Below are positions 51,209 through 61,457 of a stretch of 64,000 nt of DNA, piece by piece (the first letter of the stretch is position 1; every line of letters starts with the position of its first letter). Position numbers and translations under genes: made by a program. The notes under the pieces are model-generated. The model saw only the letters and a program-made list of their open reading frames with translations, did not search any database and was not told the origin of the DNA. The DNA is from Cellulophaga sp. HaHaR_3_176 (GTDB taxonomy: Bacteria; Bacteroidota; Bacteroidia; Flavobacteriales; Flavobacteriaceae), in contig NZ_CP058990.1 of assembly GCF_019021925.1 (NCBI RefSeq), positions 736,001-800,000 on the forward strand, read 5' to 3'.

Positions 51209-52303
51209 TTATTTTTTCGTAAAATTTATACCACCATATTCACTTGTAATGGTCATAGTATTTGAGCTGTTAGAGTTACCATAATAACCCTTATAATAAT
51301 TTTCGCTAGATTTTTCTCGAGTTATATTTATTTCAAAATCATCTTTACCGCTCACTCCTGAATACTCTGTGGTTATTTCAAAATTAAAATGATAGTTCGT
51401 GTTGTAGCCAATTTTAATTCCTGTATAGTCTGTTCTAATATTTACATTACCAGCTTTTTCGGTCAATTCATCAATTTGAATACTTCCATAATCAGAAGTG
51501 ATAGCTACATTACCAGATACAGAACCCATTTTGGTGTTTAAATAATCTCCGTTTCCTTCAATATTCTGTACTTTAAGTGCTTCGATTTTTCCATAGCTAT
51601 TATTGTATTTCAGATTTTTCATGTCTAAAATAGTTCCGTTTGTATAATCAGAATTAATAATTAAATCTCCTGCTTTTTCAATTGTGAAGCCAGAATAGTC
51701 AGCTTTTATTTTTCCACTATTTATATATCCAATAGTAGATTTTGAAGTATAATCAAAAGATAATTCATTGTTTCTGCCATGTAATTCCCCAATCTCTAGT
51801 CGTCCATAATCACATTTAATTTTAGCATGACCATCGATTCGGTCTAAAATTATGTTTCCATAATCATTATTTAGGTGAACATTATTTTTGATTGGGACTT
51901 TAATAATATAGTTCACTTGCATGTTTACATTGTTGTTATTGTTTCCCCAACTCCAGCTCCAACTATCTTTATTTTCATCAAAAACAGTTCTAGCAGATAC
52001 GATGCTGTTATTTGCTTCAAATTCAACATTAATATCGTCTAGTTTTCTTTCTACCTTTTCAAGGTTGTTGCCATTAACTTTAATATGTACCTCTATAACA
52101 ACTTTGTTTTCAGCCCAAGAAGTAATATTTAAATTACCGTAGCTGTTCGATATTTTTAGTAGCGCATCAGCATTAACATTGTATTCTTTTTTAATTGTTT
52201 TTTCTTTGGTGTGTTTTCCTCTTAAAATACCATCGTTGGCATTTAGCCCTAGTGGTAAACTAAGTAGGGTAATTACTATTATTTTATATAATTGAATTTT
52301 CAT
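51209..52303 (-). CDS. Secreted beta-solenoid protein, DUF4097-like
   Basis: The 364-residue protein has a signal peptide ending GLNAND. Short repeated beta turns follow (NSYGNLNI, NNDYGNIILD, KCDYGRLEIG, TSDYGSIQID) as in DUF4097/GIN solenoids, with a Ser/Asn-rich segment near the end (YYGNSNSSN). Its start overlaps the preceding anti-sigma-like gene by 20 bases, so it is translationally coupled. Probably a target and effector of the same ECF regulon. Confidence 0.8.
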   Translation of the reverse strand: MKIQLYKIIVITLLSLPLGLNANDGILRGKHTKEKTIKKEYNVNADALLKISNSYGNLNITSWAENKVVIEVHIKVNGNNLEKVERKLDDINVEFEANNSIVSARTVFDENKDSWSWSWGNNNNNVNMQVNYIIKVPIKNNVHLNNDYGNIILDRIDGHAKIKCDYGRLEIGELHGRNNELSFDYTSKSTIGYINSGKIKADYSGFTIEKAGDLIINSDYTNGTILDMKNLKYNNSYGKIEALKVQNIEGNGDYLNTKMGSVSGNVAITSDYGSIQIDELTEKAGNVNIRTDYTGIKIGYNTNYHFNFEITTEYSGVSGKDDFEINITREKSSENYYKGYYGNSNSSNTMTITSEYGGINFTKK

Positions 52304-52844
52304 CAGTTGATTTTTTTATTAATTTAATTTCTTCTATCTGGCTTAAAACATCTTCCAGTAAATCTATTCTAGTTTGAAAATTGGTAATCATAGCACTTAA
52401 AATTAACTTACTATTTCCACCTTTTATCAAATCATTTTCTATGCCTTTATAATTTGTTTCTAGTTTAGATAGCTGTGCCATTGTATCGGCAATTATCTTT
52501 TTAGTTTCTGGCGAACTTTCATTCTGCAATTTTGCAACTTCTTGTTCTATTAAGTTTGCAAAATAAAATTCTGTATTTGATATTTCTGGTGATATTTGAA
52601 CAATCTGATTATTTAGATTTGAATTGGTATTGAAATAAATAAAACCTAAGCTGCATAGCAATAAAACACTTGCTGCAATTGACAAGTATCTAAATTTATG
52701 ATCCTTCTTTTTCGGAAGTTGAATCGTTTTATTATTCGAATTTAATTTTTCTAAAAATCGTTGTTGATGCCCTTGAGTAGGTTTTTCTGTGTCAAAAGAC
52801 CCTTGGAGCTGATCAAACAAATTATCTATATTATCTTTTTTCAT
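52284..52844 (-). CDS. Putative anti-sigma factor
   Basis: The 186-residue protein has a cytoplasmic N-terminal part (about 1-48; DNLFDQLQGSFDTEKPTQGHQQRFLEKL), one membrane helix at about 50-68 (YLSIAASVLLLCSLGFIYF) and a helical outer part. Position 2 bases after an ECF sigma gene and this topology are those of membrane anti-sigma factors; no HxxxCxxC zinc motif is present. Confidence 0.72.
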   Translation of the reverse strand: MKKDNIDNLFDQLQGSFDTEKPTQGHQQRFLEKLNSNNKTIQLPKKKDHKFRYLSIAASVLLLCSLGFIYFNTNSNLNNQIVQISPEISNTEFYFANLIEQEVAKLQNESSPETKKIIADTMAQLSKLETNYKGIENDLIKGGNSKLILSAMITNFQTRIDLLEDVLSQIEEIKLIKKSTDENSII

Positions 52845-52846
52845 AA

Positions 52847-53398
52847 TTAATCAGCAATTAATTTTTTACGCAAACTCTCTTTTGCTCGTGAAATTGTAGT
52901 TCTGCAATTTGCATTACTTATATTCATAATTGTACTTATTTCTTCATAGTCATAGCCTTCAATTAAATGTAAGGTCAAAGAAATTCTGTAACTGTCTTTT
53001 AATCTTTTCATGGTTTCCATCACTTTTTGAGCCTTTTGTTCGGTAAACACATAATCAGAAGCAATCCCGTCATTATCTTCGACCTTATAGATTACATCGT
53101 CCAGAGCAACTTCATTTTTTTTCTGTTGCTTTCTGTACTGATAAATACTATTGTTTATTACAATGCGCTTTAACCAGGATCCAAATGTTACTTCGCCTAT
53201 AAAACTCTCTAGTTTGGTAAATGCACTCAAAAACGATTCTTGCATAACATCTTCGGCAATGGCACTGTCTTTTACAATTCTAATAGCTGTGTTGTACATA
53301 GCTTTATAATAGCGATTGTAAACTTCGAGTTGGGCGCTTTGTTTTCCTTTTAAACACAAAAGCAATAAAGCATCAATATGTTCTTTTTTGTGGCTCAA
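52847..53398 (-). CDS. ECF-type RNA polymerase sigma factor
   Basis: The 183-residue protein starts at a TTG at 53398 (MSHKKEHIDALLLLC). Region 2: YYKAMYNTAIRIVKDSAIAEDVMQESFLSAF; region 4: LKDSYRISLTLHLIEGYDYEEISTIMNISNANCRTTISRAKE. First gene of the sigma/anti-sigma/solenoid/GIN operon, divergent from lon with about 220 bases between them. Confidence 0.92.
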   Translation of the reverse strand: MSHKKEHIDALLLLCLKGKQSAQLEVYNRYYKAMYNTAIRIVKDSAIAEDVMQESFLSAFTKLESFIGEVTFGSWLKRIVINNSIYQYRKQQKKNEVALDDVIYKVEDNDGIASDYVFTEQKAQKVMETMKRLKDSYRISLTLHLIEGYDYEEISTIMNISNANCRTTISRAKESLRKKLIAD

Positions 53399-53615
53399 AA
53401 AATGGTTGTTTTGTAGTAATGATGATTTATTTTGGGTAATGTTACACTTTTTTTAAAAAACTTTTTGTTTGTTGGCATAAGAATTGCTTTTTATTAAGTA
53501 GAAAAGAAAATTGTATGTGTTAAAAGACCGTATGTGTGGTCTTTAGTGCGTATTATATCAATTATTTACTAATTAGATTTCTTCACTACGGTGACAGAAT
53601 GACCGAAATAAAACT

Positions 53616-56066
53616 ATGGGAAATTCTAAATTTTCAAATTTTGACAATATGTCGTTGCAAGGTATTGATGAAGATTCTGAGCTGATTCCGTTATTAACAG
53701 CAGAAGATGAAGAGGAAATGAACAATGAATCTTTGCCAGAAACATTACCAATATTACCTTTAAGAAATACAGTGTTGTTTCCAGGAGTTGTTATTCCTAT
53801 TACAGCAGGTAGAGATTCTTCTATCGCATTAATTAAAGAAGCCAATAATGGGTCAAAGGTTATTGGTGTGGTTTCTCAAAAAGATGGTGATACGGAAGAA
53901 CCAGGAATTGATGATATCAATACATTAGGTACTGTAGCTCGAATTTTAAGAGTATTGCAAATGCCAGATGGTAATACAACTGTTATCATACAGGGTAAAA
54001 AACGTTTTGAAGTAGCAGAAGTACTTACTGAAAAGCCGTATATGACGGCTACTATTCGTGAGGCGAAAGAAGATAGGCCAGATGCATTAAACCCAGAGTT
54101 TAACGCTATTATTGAGTCTGTTAAGGAGCTTGCTTTAAAAATTATTAAAGACAACCCTAATATACCTAGTGATGCATCATTTGCTATAAAAAATATTCAG
54201 AGTAACTCTTTCTTAATCAATTTTGTGTCATCAAACTTAAGTGTTGATGTAAAAACAAAACAAGAGTTGTTAGAAATTCCGAGTTTGCAAGAACGTGCAT
54301 TAGCGATGTTAAAGTATATGAATGTTGAACTTCAGAAGTTAGAGCTGAAGAATGATATTCAATCAAAAGTACGTACAGATTTAGATCAACAACAACGTGA
54401 GTACTTTCTTCATCAGCAAATGAAAACTATTCAAGAAGAGTTGGGTGGTGTTTCATATGATGAAGAACTTGATGAAATGCGCACTAAAGCAAAAAAGAAA
54501 AAATGGGGAAAGAAAGTTAATGACCATTTCGTTAAAGAGCTTTCTAAAATGCAGCGTATGAACCCGCAAGTAGCGGAGTACAGTATTCAACGTAACTATT
54601 TAGAGTTGTTTATAGATTTGCCTTGGAATGAGTTTTCTAAAGATAAATTTGATTTAGCTCGTGCTCAGAAAATACTAGATAGAGATCATTACGGATTAGA
54701 AGATGTAAAACGTAGAATTATAGAATATTTAGCCGTTTTAAAACTTCGTAATGATATGAAATCGCCAATTTTATGTTTTTATGGCCCTCCAGGGGTTGGT
54801 AAAACATCATTAGGTAAGTCTATAGCAGAAGCTTTAGGTAGAGAATATGTACGTATGTCATTAGGTGGTTTGCGCGATGAAGCGGAAATTAGAGGGCATA
54901 GAAAAACATATATAGGTGCAATGCCGGGTAGGATTATTCAAAGCCTTAAAAAAGCAGGTAAGTCTAATCCAGTATTCATTCTTGATGAAATAGATAAGCT
55001 CTCTAATAGTAGTCAAGGAGATCCTTCTTCAGCTATGTTAGAAGTTTTAGACCCTGAGCAAAATAGTGAGTTTCATGATAATTTCTTAGAAATGGGTTAC
55101 GACCTATCTAAAGTTATGTTTGTGGCAACAGCTAATAATATAGGTAACATTCAACCGGCTTTAAGAGACCGTATGGAAATGATACCTGTAAGTGGTTATA
55201 CTATTGAAGAAAAGGTAGAAATAGCAAAAAGACATCTATTACCAAAACAATTAAAAGAACACGGATTATCAAATAAACACTTGAAAGTAGCAAAACCTCA
55301 GTTAGAAAAAATAGTTGAAGGATATACTAGAGAATCTGGAGTACGTGGTTTAGAAAAACAAGTTGCTAAGGTGGTACGTAACACAGCTAAAAATATAGCT
55401 ATGGAATTGGAGCACAATGAAAAATTGACCTCTGAGGATGTTGTAACTATTTTAGGTCCAGCTCGTATGGAGCGTGATAAATATGAAAATAACGATGTTG
55501 CTGGTGTTGTTACAGGTTTAGCTTGGACAACTGTTGGAGGAGATATTCTTTTTATAGAATCTATTTTATCTAAAGGAAAAGGAACCCTTTCTATTACAGG
55601 TAACTTAGGTAAGGTGATGAAAGAGTCTGCTACAATTGCTATGGAGTACATAAAATCTAATGCAGAGCTTTTTGGAATAAATCCTGAAATTTTTGAGAAG
55701 TACAATGTGCATATTCACGTGCCAGAAGGTGCTACACCTAAAGATGGACCAAGTGCAGGTATTACTATGTTAACTTCTTTAGTTTCTTTGTACACGCAAA
55801 AGAAAGTTAAAAAGAACATAGCAATGACAGGTGAAATTACTTTAAGAGGTAAAGTGTTGCCTGTAGGTGGTATCAAAGAAAAAATACTAGCAGCTAAACG
55901 TGCTCGTATTAAAGAGTTAATACTTTGTGAGGAAAACCGTAGAGATATTTTAGAAATAAAGGAAGACTATTTAAAAGGACTTACCTTTCATTATGTTTCA
56001 GATATGCATGAGGTAGTTGATTTGGCTATTACCAACCAAAGTGTGAAAAATGCTAAAAAGCTGTAA
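53616..56066 (+). CDS. lon: ATP-dependent protease Lon
   Basis: The 816-residue protein has an N-terminal substrate-binding domain ([19 protein letters not shown]), AAA+ module with [13 protein letters not shown] and [10 protein letters not shown], and a serine-lysine protease domain with S713 in [10 protein letters not shown] and the partner lysine in the [13 protein letters not shown] stretch. It degrades misfolded and regulatory proteins. A small hairpin (AAAGACC/GGTCTTT, 53523-53544) lies in the upstream region without a T-run. Strong terminator after it. Confidence 0.97.
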   Translation: MGNSKFSNFDNMSLQGIDEDSELIPLLTAEDEEEMNNESLPETLPILPLRNTVLFPGVVIPITAGRDSSIALIKEANNGSKVIGVVSQKDGDTEEPGIDDINTLGTVARILRVLQMPDGNTTVIIQGKKRFEVAEVLTEKPYMTATIREAKEDRPDALNPEFNAIIESVKELALKIIKDNPNIPSDASFAIKNIQSNSFLINFVSSNLSVDVKTKQELLEIPSLQERALAMLKYMNVELQKLELKNDIQSKVRTDLDQQQREYFLHQQMKTIQEELGGVSYDEELDEMRTKAKKKKWGKKVNDHFVKELSKMQRMNPQVAEYSIQRNYLELFIDLPWNEFSKDKFDLARAQKILDRDHYGLEDVKRRIIEYLAVLKLRNDMKSPILCFYGPPGVGKTSLGKSIAEALGREYVRMSLGGLRDEAEIRGHRKTYIGAMPGRIIQSLKKAGKSNPVFILDEIDKLSNSSQGDPSSAMLEVLDPEQNSEFHDNFLEMGYDLSKVMFVATANNIGNIQPALRDRMEMIPVSGYTIEEKVEIAKRHLLPKQLKEHGLSNKHLKVAKPQLEKIVEGYTRESGVRGLEKQVAKVVRNTAKNIAMELEHNEKLTSEDVVTILGPARMERDKYENNDVAGVVTGLAWTTVGGDILFIESILSKGKGTLSITGNLGKVMKESATIAMEYIKSNAELFGINPEIFEKYNVHIHVPEGATPKDGPSAGITMLTSLVSLYTQKKVKKNIAMTGEITLRGKVLPVGGIKEKILAAKRARIKELILCEENRRDILEIKEDYLKGLTFHYVSDMHEVVDLAITNQSVKNAKKL

Positions 56067-56090
56067 TAAGCTATTTTAAAATAATAATTG

Positions 56091-56126
56091 AAAGGGAAGT
56101 TATTGTTCTAATAGCTTCCCTTTTTT
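56091..56126 (+). terminator. Terminator after lon
   Basis: AAAGGGAAGTTATT pairs with AATAGCTTCCCTTT (one G-U), then six T. Confidence 0.85.
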
Positions 56127-56182
56127 GTTAAAAAACTAAAAAGGCTAACCATATAAAAGATCTTTATTTATATTTTTATAAT

Positions 56183-56884
56183 ATGCAAAAAATAACAGTC
56201 GCAATAGATGGGTTTTCATCTACAGGTAAAAGTACTATAGCTAAACAATTGGCGAAAGCTCTAGGTTATATATATGTAGATACAGGTGCAATGTACAGAG
56301 CAGTTACGCTTTTTGCTATGCGAAATAATTTAATGGGCGCAGGTGTAAATAACCAATCGACCTTAATAAAATTATTGCCTAAAATAAATTTAAAATTTGT
56401 TTATAATGACGAACTAGGCTTTGCAGAAATGTATCTTAATAATGAAAATGTAGAAAAACAAATCAGAACATTAGAAGTCTCTAAAAATGTGAGTCCCGTT
56501 GCTGCAATAGAAGAGGTGAGGTTCAAACTTGTAGAGATGCAAAAGAAGATGGGAAAAGAAAAAGGCATTGTAATGGACGGTAGAGATATCGGTACTGTTG
56601 TTTTTCCTGATGCAGAATTAAAATTATTTATGACAGCTTCTGCAGAAAAAAGAGCATCAAGGCGTTATAAAGAATTATTAGATAGGGGAGATGATGTTAG
56701 TTATGAAGAGGTTTTGAAGAATGTTCAAGATAGAGACTACTTAGATTCTCACAGGGAGTTTTCGCCATTAAAACTAGCTCCAGATGCTATAGAATTTGAT
56801 AATAGCGATATGGGACTTAAGGAGCAGTTTGAAAGAATATTTAATTACGCAGAAAGAGTAATTAATAAAAAAGACGCTCAATAG
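56183..56884 (+). CDS. cmk: Cytidylate kinase
   Basis: This 233-residue enzyme phosphorylates CMP/dCMP with ATP. P-loop DGFSSTGKSTIAKQLA at about 8-23, YVDTGAMYRAVT, MDGRDIGTVVFPDAELK and RASRRYKEL are family motifs. Length is typical for the long form. The stop codon lies inside the terminator that follows. In many bacteria cmk precedes rpsA; here only the small LysM gene, on the other strand, stands between. Confidence 0.95.
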   Translation: MQKITVAIDGFSSTGKSTIAKQLAKALGYIYVDTGAMYRAVTLFAMRNNLMGAGVNNQSTLIKLLPKINLKFVYNDELGFAEMYLNNENVEKQIRTLEVSKNVSPVAAIEEVRFKLVEMQKKMGKEKGIVMDGRDIGTVVFPDAELKLFMTASAEKRASRRYKELLDRGDDVSYEEVLKNVQDRDYLDSHREFSPLKLAPDAIEFDNSDMGLKEQFERIFNYAERVINKKDAQ

Positions 56885-56895
56885 AGCGTCTTTTT
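56868..56895 (+). terminator. Terminator overlapping the cmk stop codon
   Basis: AAAAAGACGCTC (56868-56879), loop AATA, GAGCGTCTTTTT (56884-56895); stop TAG at 56882-56884. Confidence 0.85.
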
Positions 56896-56917
56896 GTTTT
56901 GTAAATCCTTTTTGTTA

Positions 56918-57298
56918 TTACAAATTAGGAATTACTAACTCTTGATCTGGCTGAATAACATCAGGATTTTTTAAGATGTTAGTATTTGCTTCAAATATTT
57001 TAGTGTACTTCATAGCATCACCATAATATTGTTTAGCAATTTTACTTAAAGATTCTCCACTTTTAACAGTGTGTCTGTGATATACAGATTCGTCAGTAAC
57101 AGAAATGTTAGCTTTTACATCAGATGCATTTTCGCCACCTAATTCTTTAATTTTATCCCAAATAAGGTTTTTCTCGTAAGGTGTATTCGCTTCACCTTTT
57201 ATGTTTAAAACGCCACCTTCTTCAGATACGTCACCATTTTTAATTCCTAATTCTTCTCCAAGGTTTAAAACACCTTGATATTTAGCTTTTACGCTCAT
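56918..57298 (-). CDS. LysM domain protein (YgaU/Kbp-like)
   Basis: The 126-residue protein lacks a signal peptide. A BON-like part (about 10-65) is followed by LysM at about 75-124: [22 protein letters not shown] and [15 protein letters not shown]. coli Kbp of this architecture binds potassium in the cytosol; that role is possible but not shown here. Single gene between cmk and rpsA on the opposite strand. Confidence 0.85.
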   Translation of the reverse strand: MSVKAKYQGVLNLGEELGIKNGDVSEEGGVLNIKGEANTPYEKNLIWDKIKELGGENASDVKANISVTDESVYHRHTVKSGESLSKIAKQYYGDAMKYTKIFEANTNILKNPDVIQPDQELVIPNL

Positions 57299-57420
57299 GT
57301 TTATTTATTTTAATAGTTATTTTAATAACTTAAATATACAAAAATTAGTATAAAAATTGATCAGTAAAGTTGATTAAAAATTTCTCTTTTTATTATTCTG
57401 TTTTATGTTAGATAATTAGC

Positions 57421-57451
57421 TTGTGTATTTTTGAAAAAATGCTTAATTTTG
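57421..57451 (+). promoter_or_regulatory. Promoter of rpsA
   Basis: TTG (57421-57423), 20-base spacer and TAATTTTG (57444-57451) match the Bacteroidota consensus closely. The start codon is at 57580, so the leader is about 120 bases, long enough for autoregulation by S1. Confidence 0.7.
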
Positions 57452-57579
57452 CACACCTTTTTTAAACTAGTACAATTAAGAGGAAAAAGGGAAGTTTAAA
57501 CAAAAACAATGTATAACACTTTTGTAATATAAGTTTTAACTCTTATACGTATTGCAAAATACAAATTATTAATCAGCAA

Positions 57580-59400
57580 ATGGCTGAAGACAAAAAACAA
57601 GCTGAGGCAGCAGAAGCTGTTGAAGCAAAAGTACAGGCACCTGTACAAGATCCTCAAGAATTTTTAGAAAACTTTAACTGGACAAAGTACGAGCAAGGTA
57701 TTGAGCAAGTTGATGATGAAAAACTTAAAGAGTTTGAAACATTAGTAGCTGAAAACTTTGTAGATACAATGGATGAAGAAGTAGTTCAAGGTACTGTTGT
57801 TTATTTAACAGATCGTGAAGCTATTATCGACATTAACGCAAAATCAGAAGGTGTTATTTCACTGAATGAATTCCGTTACAATCCAGATTTAAAAGTTGGT
57901 GATAAAGTTGAGGTTCTTATTGACATTCGTGAAGATAAAAGTGGTCAATTAGTATTATCTCATAGAAAAGCCAGAACTATTATGGCTTGGGATAGAGTTA
58001 ATGCTGCTCACGATAAAGAAGAAATCGTTAATGGTTTTGTTAAGTGTAGAACTAAAGGTGGTATGATTGTAGATGTTTTCGGAATCGAAGCATTCTTACC
58101 AGGTTCTCAAATTGACGTTAAGCCAATTAGAGATTACGATCAGTACGTAGGTAAAACTATGGAATTCAAAGTAGTGAAAATCAACCACGAGTTTAAAAAC
58201 GTTGTTGTTTCTCATAAAGCACTTATTGAAGCTGATATCGAAGAACAGAAAAAAGAAATCATTGGTCAACTAGAAAAAGGACAAGTATTAGAAGGTGTTG
58301 TTAAAAACATTACTTCTTATGGTGTGTTTATTGATTTAGGTGGTGTTGATGGTTTAGTACACATTACCGACCTTTCTTGGTCTAGAATTAACCACCCGAA
58401 CGAGGTTGTTGAGTTAGATCAGAAATTAAATGTTGTAATCCTTGATTTTGATGATAACAAATCAAGAATCCAATTAGGTCTTAAGCAATTAGAGAAGCAT
58501 CCTTGGGAAGCTTTATCTGACGAAATTAAGATTGGTGACAAAGTTAAAGGTAAAGTAGTTGTTATTGCTGATTACGGTGCATTTATCGAAGTTGCTGAAG
58601 GTGTTGAAGGATTAATTCACGTTTCTGAAATGTCATGGTCAACTCACTTACGTTCTGCTCAAGATTTCGTAAAAGTTGGTGATGAGGTTGAAGCTGTAGT
58701 ATTAACTATGGATCGTGACGATCGTAAGATGTCATTAGGTGTTAAACAAATGACTCCAGACCCATGGACTGATATTACAACTAAATACCCTGTAGGTTCT
58801 AAGCACAATGGTGTTGTTAGAAACTTTACAAACTTTGGTGTATTCGTTGAATTAGAAGAAGGTATTGATGGATTAATTTACATCTCTGATTTATCTTGGA
58901 CTAAGAAGATTAAGCATCCATCTGAATTTGTTACTGTTGGTGATAAATTAGATGTTGAGGTGTTAGAGTTAGATGTTCAAGGACGTAAATTATCTTTAGG
59001 TCATAAACAAACAACTGATAATCCTTGGGATAAGTACGAAACTGAGTTTGCTTTAGATACAGTACATACAGCAACTATTGCTGATATTGTTGATAAAGGT
59101 GCAACTATCGATTTCAATGATGACATTCAGGCATTTATACCTACACGTCATTTAGAGAAAGAAGATGGTTCTAAACTAGGTAAAGGTGATTCTGCAGAAT
59201 TTAAAATCATTGAATTCAATAAAGAATTCAAGAGAGTTGTTGCAAGTCATACTGCTATATTCAGAGAAGAAGAAAAGCGTAATGTGAAAGCTGCGGTTAA
59301 AAAGGCTGCTGCACAAGCGGACGAAGCAAAACCTACTTTAGGTGATGCTAACGAAGCATTACAAGCGTTAAAAGATAAAATGGAAGGTAAGACTAAATAG
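57580..59400 (+). CDS. rpsA: 30S ribosomal protein S1
   Basis: The 606-residue protein has six S1 (OB-fold) repeats between about residues 60 and 570, e.g. GVVKNITSYGVFIDLGGVDGLVHI, GKVVVIADYGAFIEVAEGVEGLIHV and GVVRNFTNFGVFVELEEGIDGLIYI. The N-terminal extension is acidic (AEDKKQAEAAEAVEAK), as in other Bacteroidota. It recruits mRNA to the ribosome, important where Shine-Dalgarno sites are weak. Codon use is more biased than in neighbours, fitting high expression. Confidence 0.97.
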   Translation: MAEDKKQAEAAEAVEAKVQAPVQDPQEFLENFNWTKYEQGIEQVDDEKLKEFETLVAENFVDTMDEEVVQGTVVYLTDREAIIDINAKSEGVISLNEFRYNPDLKVGDKVEVLIDIREDKSGQLVLSHRKARTIMAWDRVNAAHDKEEIVNGFVKCRTKGGMIVDVFGIEAFLPGSQIDVKPIRDYDQYVGKTMEFKVVKINHEFKNVVVSHKALIEADIEEQKKEIIGQLEKGQVLEGVVKNITSYGVFIDLGGVDGLVHITDLSWSRINHPNEVVELDQKLNVVILDFDDNKSRIQLGLKQLEKHPWEALSDEIKIGDKVKGKVVVIADYGAFIEVAEGVEGLIHVSEMSWSTHLRSAQDFVKVGDEVEAVVLTMDRDDRKMSLGVKQMTPDPWTDITTKYPVGSKHNGVVRNFTNFGVFVELEEGIDGLIYISDLSWTKKIKHPSEFVTVGDKLDVEVLELDVQGRKLSLGHKQTTDNPWDKYETEFALDTVHTATIADIVDKGATIDFNDDIQAFIPTRHLEKEDGSKLGKGDSAEFKIIEFNKEFKRVVASHTAIFREEEKRNVKAAVKKAAAQADEAKPTLGDANEALQALKDKMEGKTK

Positions 59401-59440
59401 TCTTTTTCATAATAATCTTAATCTGCTTAGTGTAGATTTT

Positions 59441-59470
59441 AAAAGCCCGAACATTTGTTCGGGCTTTTTT
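59441..59470 (+). terminator. Terminator after rpsA
   Basis: AAAAGCCCGAAC (59441-59452) pairs with GTTCGGGCTTTT (59457-59468), followed by a T-run. Confidence 0.92.
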
Positions 59471-59592
59471 TATTTTAATAAATTAGCCATAATTTAAAGT
59501 TTATTTTTTAAAGCGTAATTTGTTAAAAAATCTAAATAATATAAATATTAAATGAAATCTATTTTAGTGTCAAATTTTAAAAGATAATTTGA

Positions 59593-59600
59593 TACTTTTG
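59593..59600 (+). promoter_or_regulatory. -7 box of the pyrR promoter (TACTTTTG)
   Basis: TACTTTTG fits TAnnTTTG, 18 bases before the pyrR ATG. The leader is too short for a pyrimidine attenuator, so control by PyrR binding to its own leader is unlikely here. Confidence 0.5.
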
Positions 59601-59618
59601 TAAATAGAATTGTATCGC

Positions 59619-60164
59619 ATGAGTCAAAAAGTATTGCTTTCTTCAAAAGAGATAAACATTATCTTGCATCGTTTGGCTTGTCAGCTTTTAGAAAACCATT
59701 TAGATTTTAAAAATACTGTCCTTGTTGGTATTCAGCCACGAGGCACCTATTTAGCACAACGACTTAACGATCTTTTAAAGAATGATTACGGTGTTGAAAA
59801 GATAGACCTTGGTTTTTTAGATATCACCTTTTATAGGGATGATTTTCGTAGAGGAGATAAAACTCTAGAAGCAAATAAAACAAATATCAATTTTTTAATA
59901 GAAGATAAAAATGTTGTTTTAATTGACGATGTTTTATTTACTGGTCGTAGTATTAGATCAGCTTTAACCGCAATACAATCTTTTGGGAGACCAAAAGAGA
60001 TAGAATTACTTACATTGATAGATAGAAGGTTTAGTAGACATTTACCAATACAACCTAATTATAGAGGCAGACAAGTGGATGCTATAAATAATGAAAAGGT
60101 GAAAGTAATGTGGAAAGAGAATGATGGGGAAGATATGGTTTACCTGTTAAATACAACGCCTTAA
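59619..60164 (+). CDS. pyrR: PyrR phosphoribosyltransferase-type regulator
   Basis: The roughly 181-residue protein starts at the ATG at 59619 (MSQKVLLSSKEI). PRPP loop VVLIDDVLFTGRSIRSAL, GIQPRGTYLAQRL and LIDRRFSRHLPIQPNYRGRQV are PyrR motifs. PyrR senses UMP and/or acts as uracil phosphoribosyltransferase. It leads a cluster with pyrB 26 bases downstream and continues into the rnz genes. Confidence 0.95.
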   Translation: MSQKVLLSSKEINIILHRLACQLLENHLDFKNTVLVGIQPRGTYLAQRLNDLLKNDYGVEKIDLGFLDITFYRDDFRRGDKTLEANKTNINFLIEDKNVVLIDDVLFTGRSIRSALTAIQSFGRPKEIELLTLIDRRFSRHLPIQPNYRGRQVDAINNEKVKVMWKENDGEDMVYLLNTTP

Positions 60165-60190
60165 ATAACTAAAAAAAGGAATACAAGAAT

Positions 60191-61117
60191 ATGAGCGAAT
60201 TAAGTGTAAAACACTTGTTAGGAATTAAATATCTTAAAGAGCAAGATATTCAGCTCATTTTTGAAACTGCCGATCATTTTAAAGAAGTAATAAATAGATC
60301 TATAAAGAAAGTACCATCTTTAAGAGATATTACGATAGCGAATGTTTTCTTTGAAAATAGTACAAGAACAAAACTCTCTTTTGAACTTGCAGAGAAAAGA
60401 TTATCCGCTGATGTTATTAATTTTTCAGCAGGTCAATCATCAGTAAAAAAAGGAGAAACATTAATTGATACAGTAAATAATATTCTTTCTATGAAAGTGG
60501 ATATGGTGGTTATGCGCCACCCTAATCCAGGAGCAGGAATATTTTTATCGAAACACGTAAACGCTTCTATCGTAAATGCAGGTGATGGTGCCCATGAGCA
60601 CCCAACACAAGCCTTATTGGATTCGTACTCTATACGTGAAAAATTAGGAGATGTAGCAGGTAAAAATGTCGTAATTGTGGGTGATATTCTACATTCACGA
60701 GTAGCGCTATCAAATATATTTGCATTAAAACTACAAGGTGCTAATGTGAAAGTTTGTGGACCTAAAACATTAATTCCTAAGCATATTGAATCTTTAGGGG
60801 TAACGGTAGAATCTGATCTTAGAAAAGCTTTAAATTGGTGTGATGCTGCAAATATGCTTCGCATTCAGAATGAAAGATTAGATATTAGTTACTTTCCGAC
60901 AACACGAGAATATACCCAGCAGTTCGGAGTAAATAAAAAACTACTAGATAGTTTAGATAAAGAAATCGTTATTATGCACCCAGGTCCTATTAATAGAGGT
61001 GTCGAAATTACTAGCGATGTAGCAGATTCTAAACAATCAATTATACTTAATCAAGTAGAAAATGGCGTAGCTATTCGTATGGCTGTTATTTATTTATTAG
61101 CTTCAAAAATAAAATAG
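60191..61117 (+). CDS. pyrB: Aspartate carbamoyltransferase catalytic chain
   Basis: The 308-residue enzyme makes N-carbamoyl-aspartate for pyrimidine synthesis. The carbamoyl-phosphate loop is FFENSTRTKLSFE; HPTQALLDSY and MHPGPINRGVEI are diagnostic. No pyrI regulatory chain follows, so it is the unregulated or PyrR-linked type. AAAAAAGGAATAC precedes the ATG as a moderate RBS. Confidence 0.97.
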   Translation: MSELSVKHLLGIKYLKEQDIQLIFETADHFKEVINRSIKKVPSLRDITIANVFFENSTRTKLSFELAEKRLSADVINFSAGQSSVKKGETLIDTVNNILSMKVDMVVMRHPNPGAGIFLSKHVNASIVNAGDGAHEHPTQALLDSYSIREKLGDVAGKNVVIVGDILHSRVALSNIFALKLQGANVKVCGPKTLIPKHIESLGVTVESDLRKALNWCDAANMLRIQNERLDISYFPTTREYTQQFGVNKKLLDSLDKEIVIMHPGPINRGVEITSDVADSKQSIILNQVENGVAIRMAVIYLLASKIK

Positions 61118-61124
61118 AATACTT

Positions 61125-61457
61125 ATGATTTTTGATTCAGACGGAACAACAACTATTGTTTTACAAGAAAAAGCAACGTTAAAAACTTTTATAGAAAATT
61201 TGGTTAATGGGTATGATAAAATTAAAAACGATCATATTATCTTAAATCTTTTTTCTTTCTCTAAATTATCAGAGAGCGATATTTTAGAGTTTTTAGAAAT
61301 ATCAAGCAAACATCGAGCCGCTAAAAAATCATTTGTTTTAGTTACAGCTGCCATTTCTTTTGAAGATGTTCCTGAGCAAATTTGTGTTGTGCCAACCATT
61401 CAAGAAGCTAAGGATATTATTGAAATGGAAGAAATAGAAAGAGATTTGGGTTTATGA
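61125..61457 (+). CDS. Small conserved protein, STAS-like fold, upstream of rnz
   Basis: The 110-residue soluble protein shows an alternating beta/alpha pattern (TTTIVLQEKATLKTFIENL, HIILNLFSFSKLSESDILEFL, KSFVLVTAAISFEDVPEQI) like a STAS domain. In Flavobacteriaceae such a gene regularly precedes ribonuclease Z and is sometimes mislabelled as such; it has no metallo-hydrolase motif. Seven bases after pyrB; its stop overlaps the next start (ATGA). Confidence 0.75.
   Translation: MIFDSDGTTTIVLQEKATLKTFIENLVNGYDKIKNDHIILNLFSFSKLSESDILEFLEISSKHRAAKKSFVLVTAAISFEDVPEQICVVPTIQEAKDIIEMEEIERDLGL

Noticed and set aside
53523..53544. Hairpin AAAGACC/GGTCTTT upstream of lon as a terminator or heat-shock element
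   Set aside because: No T-run follows and it does not match the CIRCE element; seven pairs are too few to claim a function.
59601..59618. PyrR-type attenuator before pyrR
   Set aside because: The promoter -7 box is only 18 bases from the start codon, leaving no room for the anti-terminator and terminator stems.
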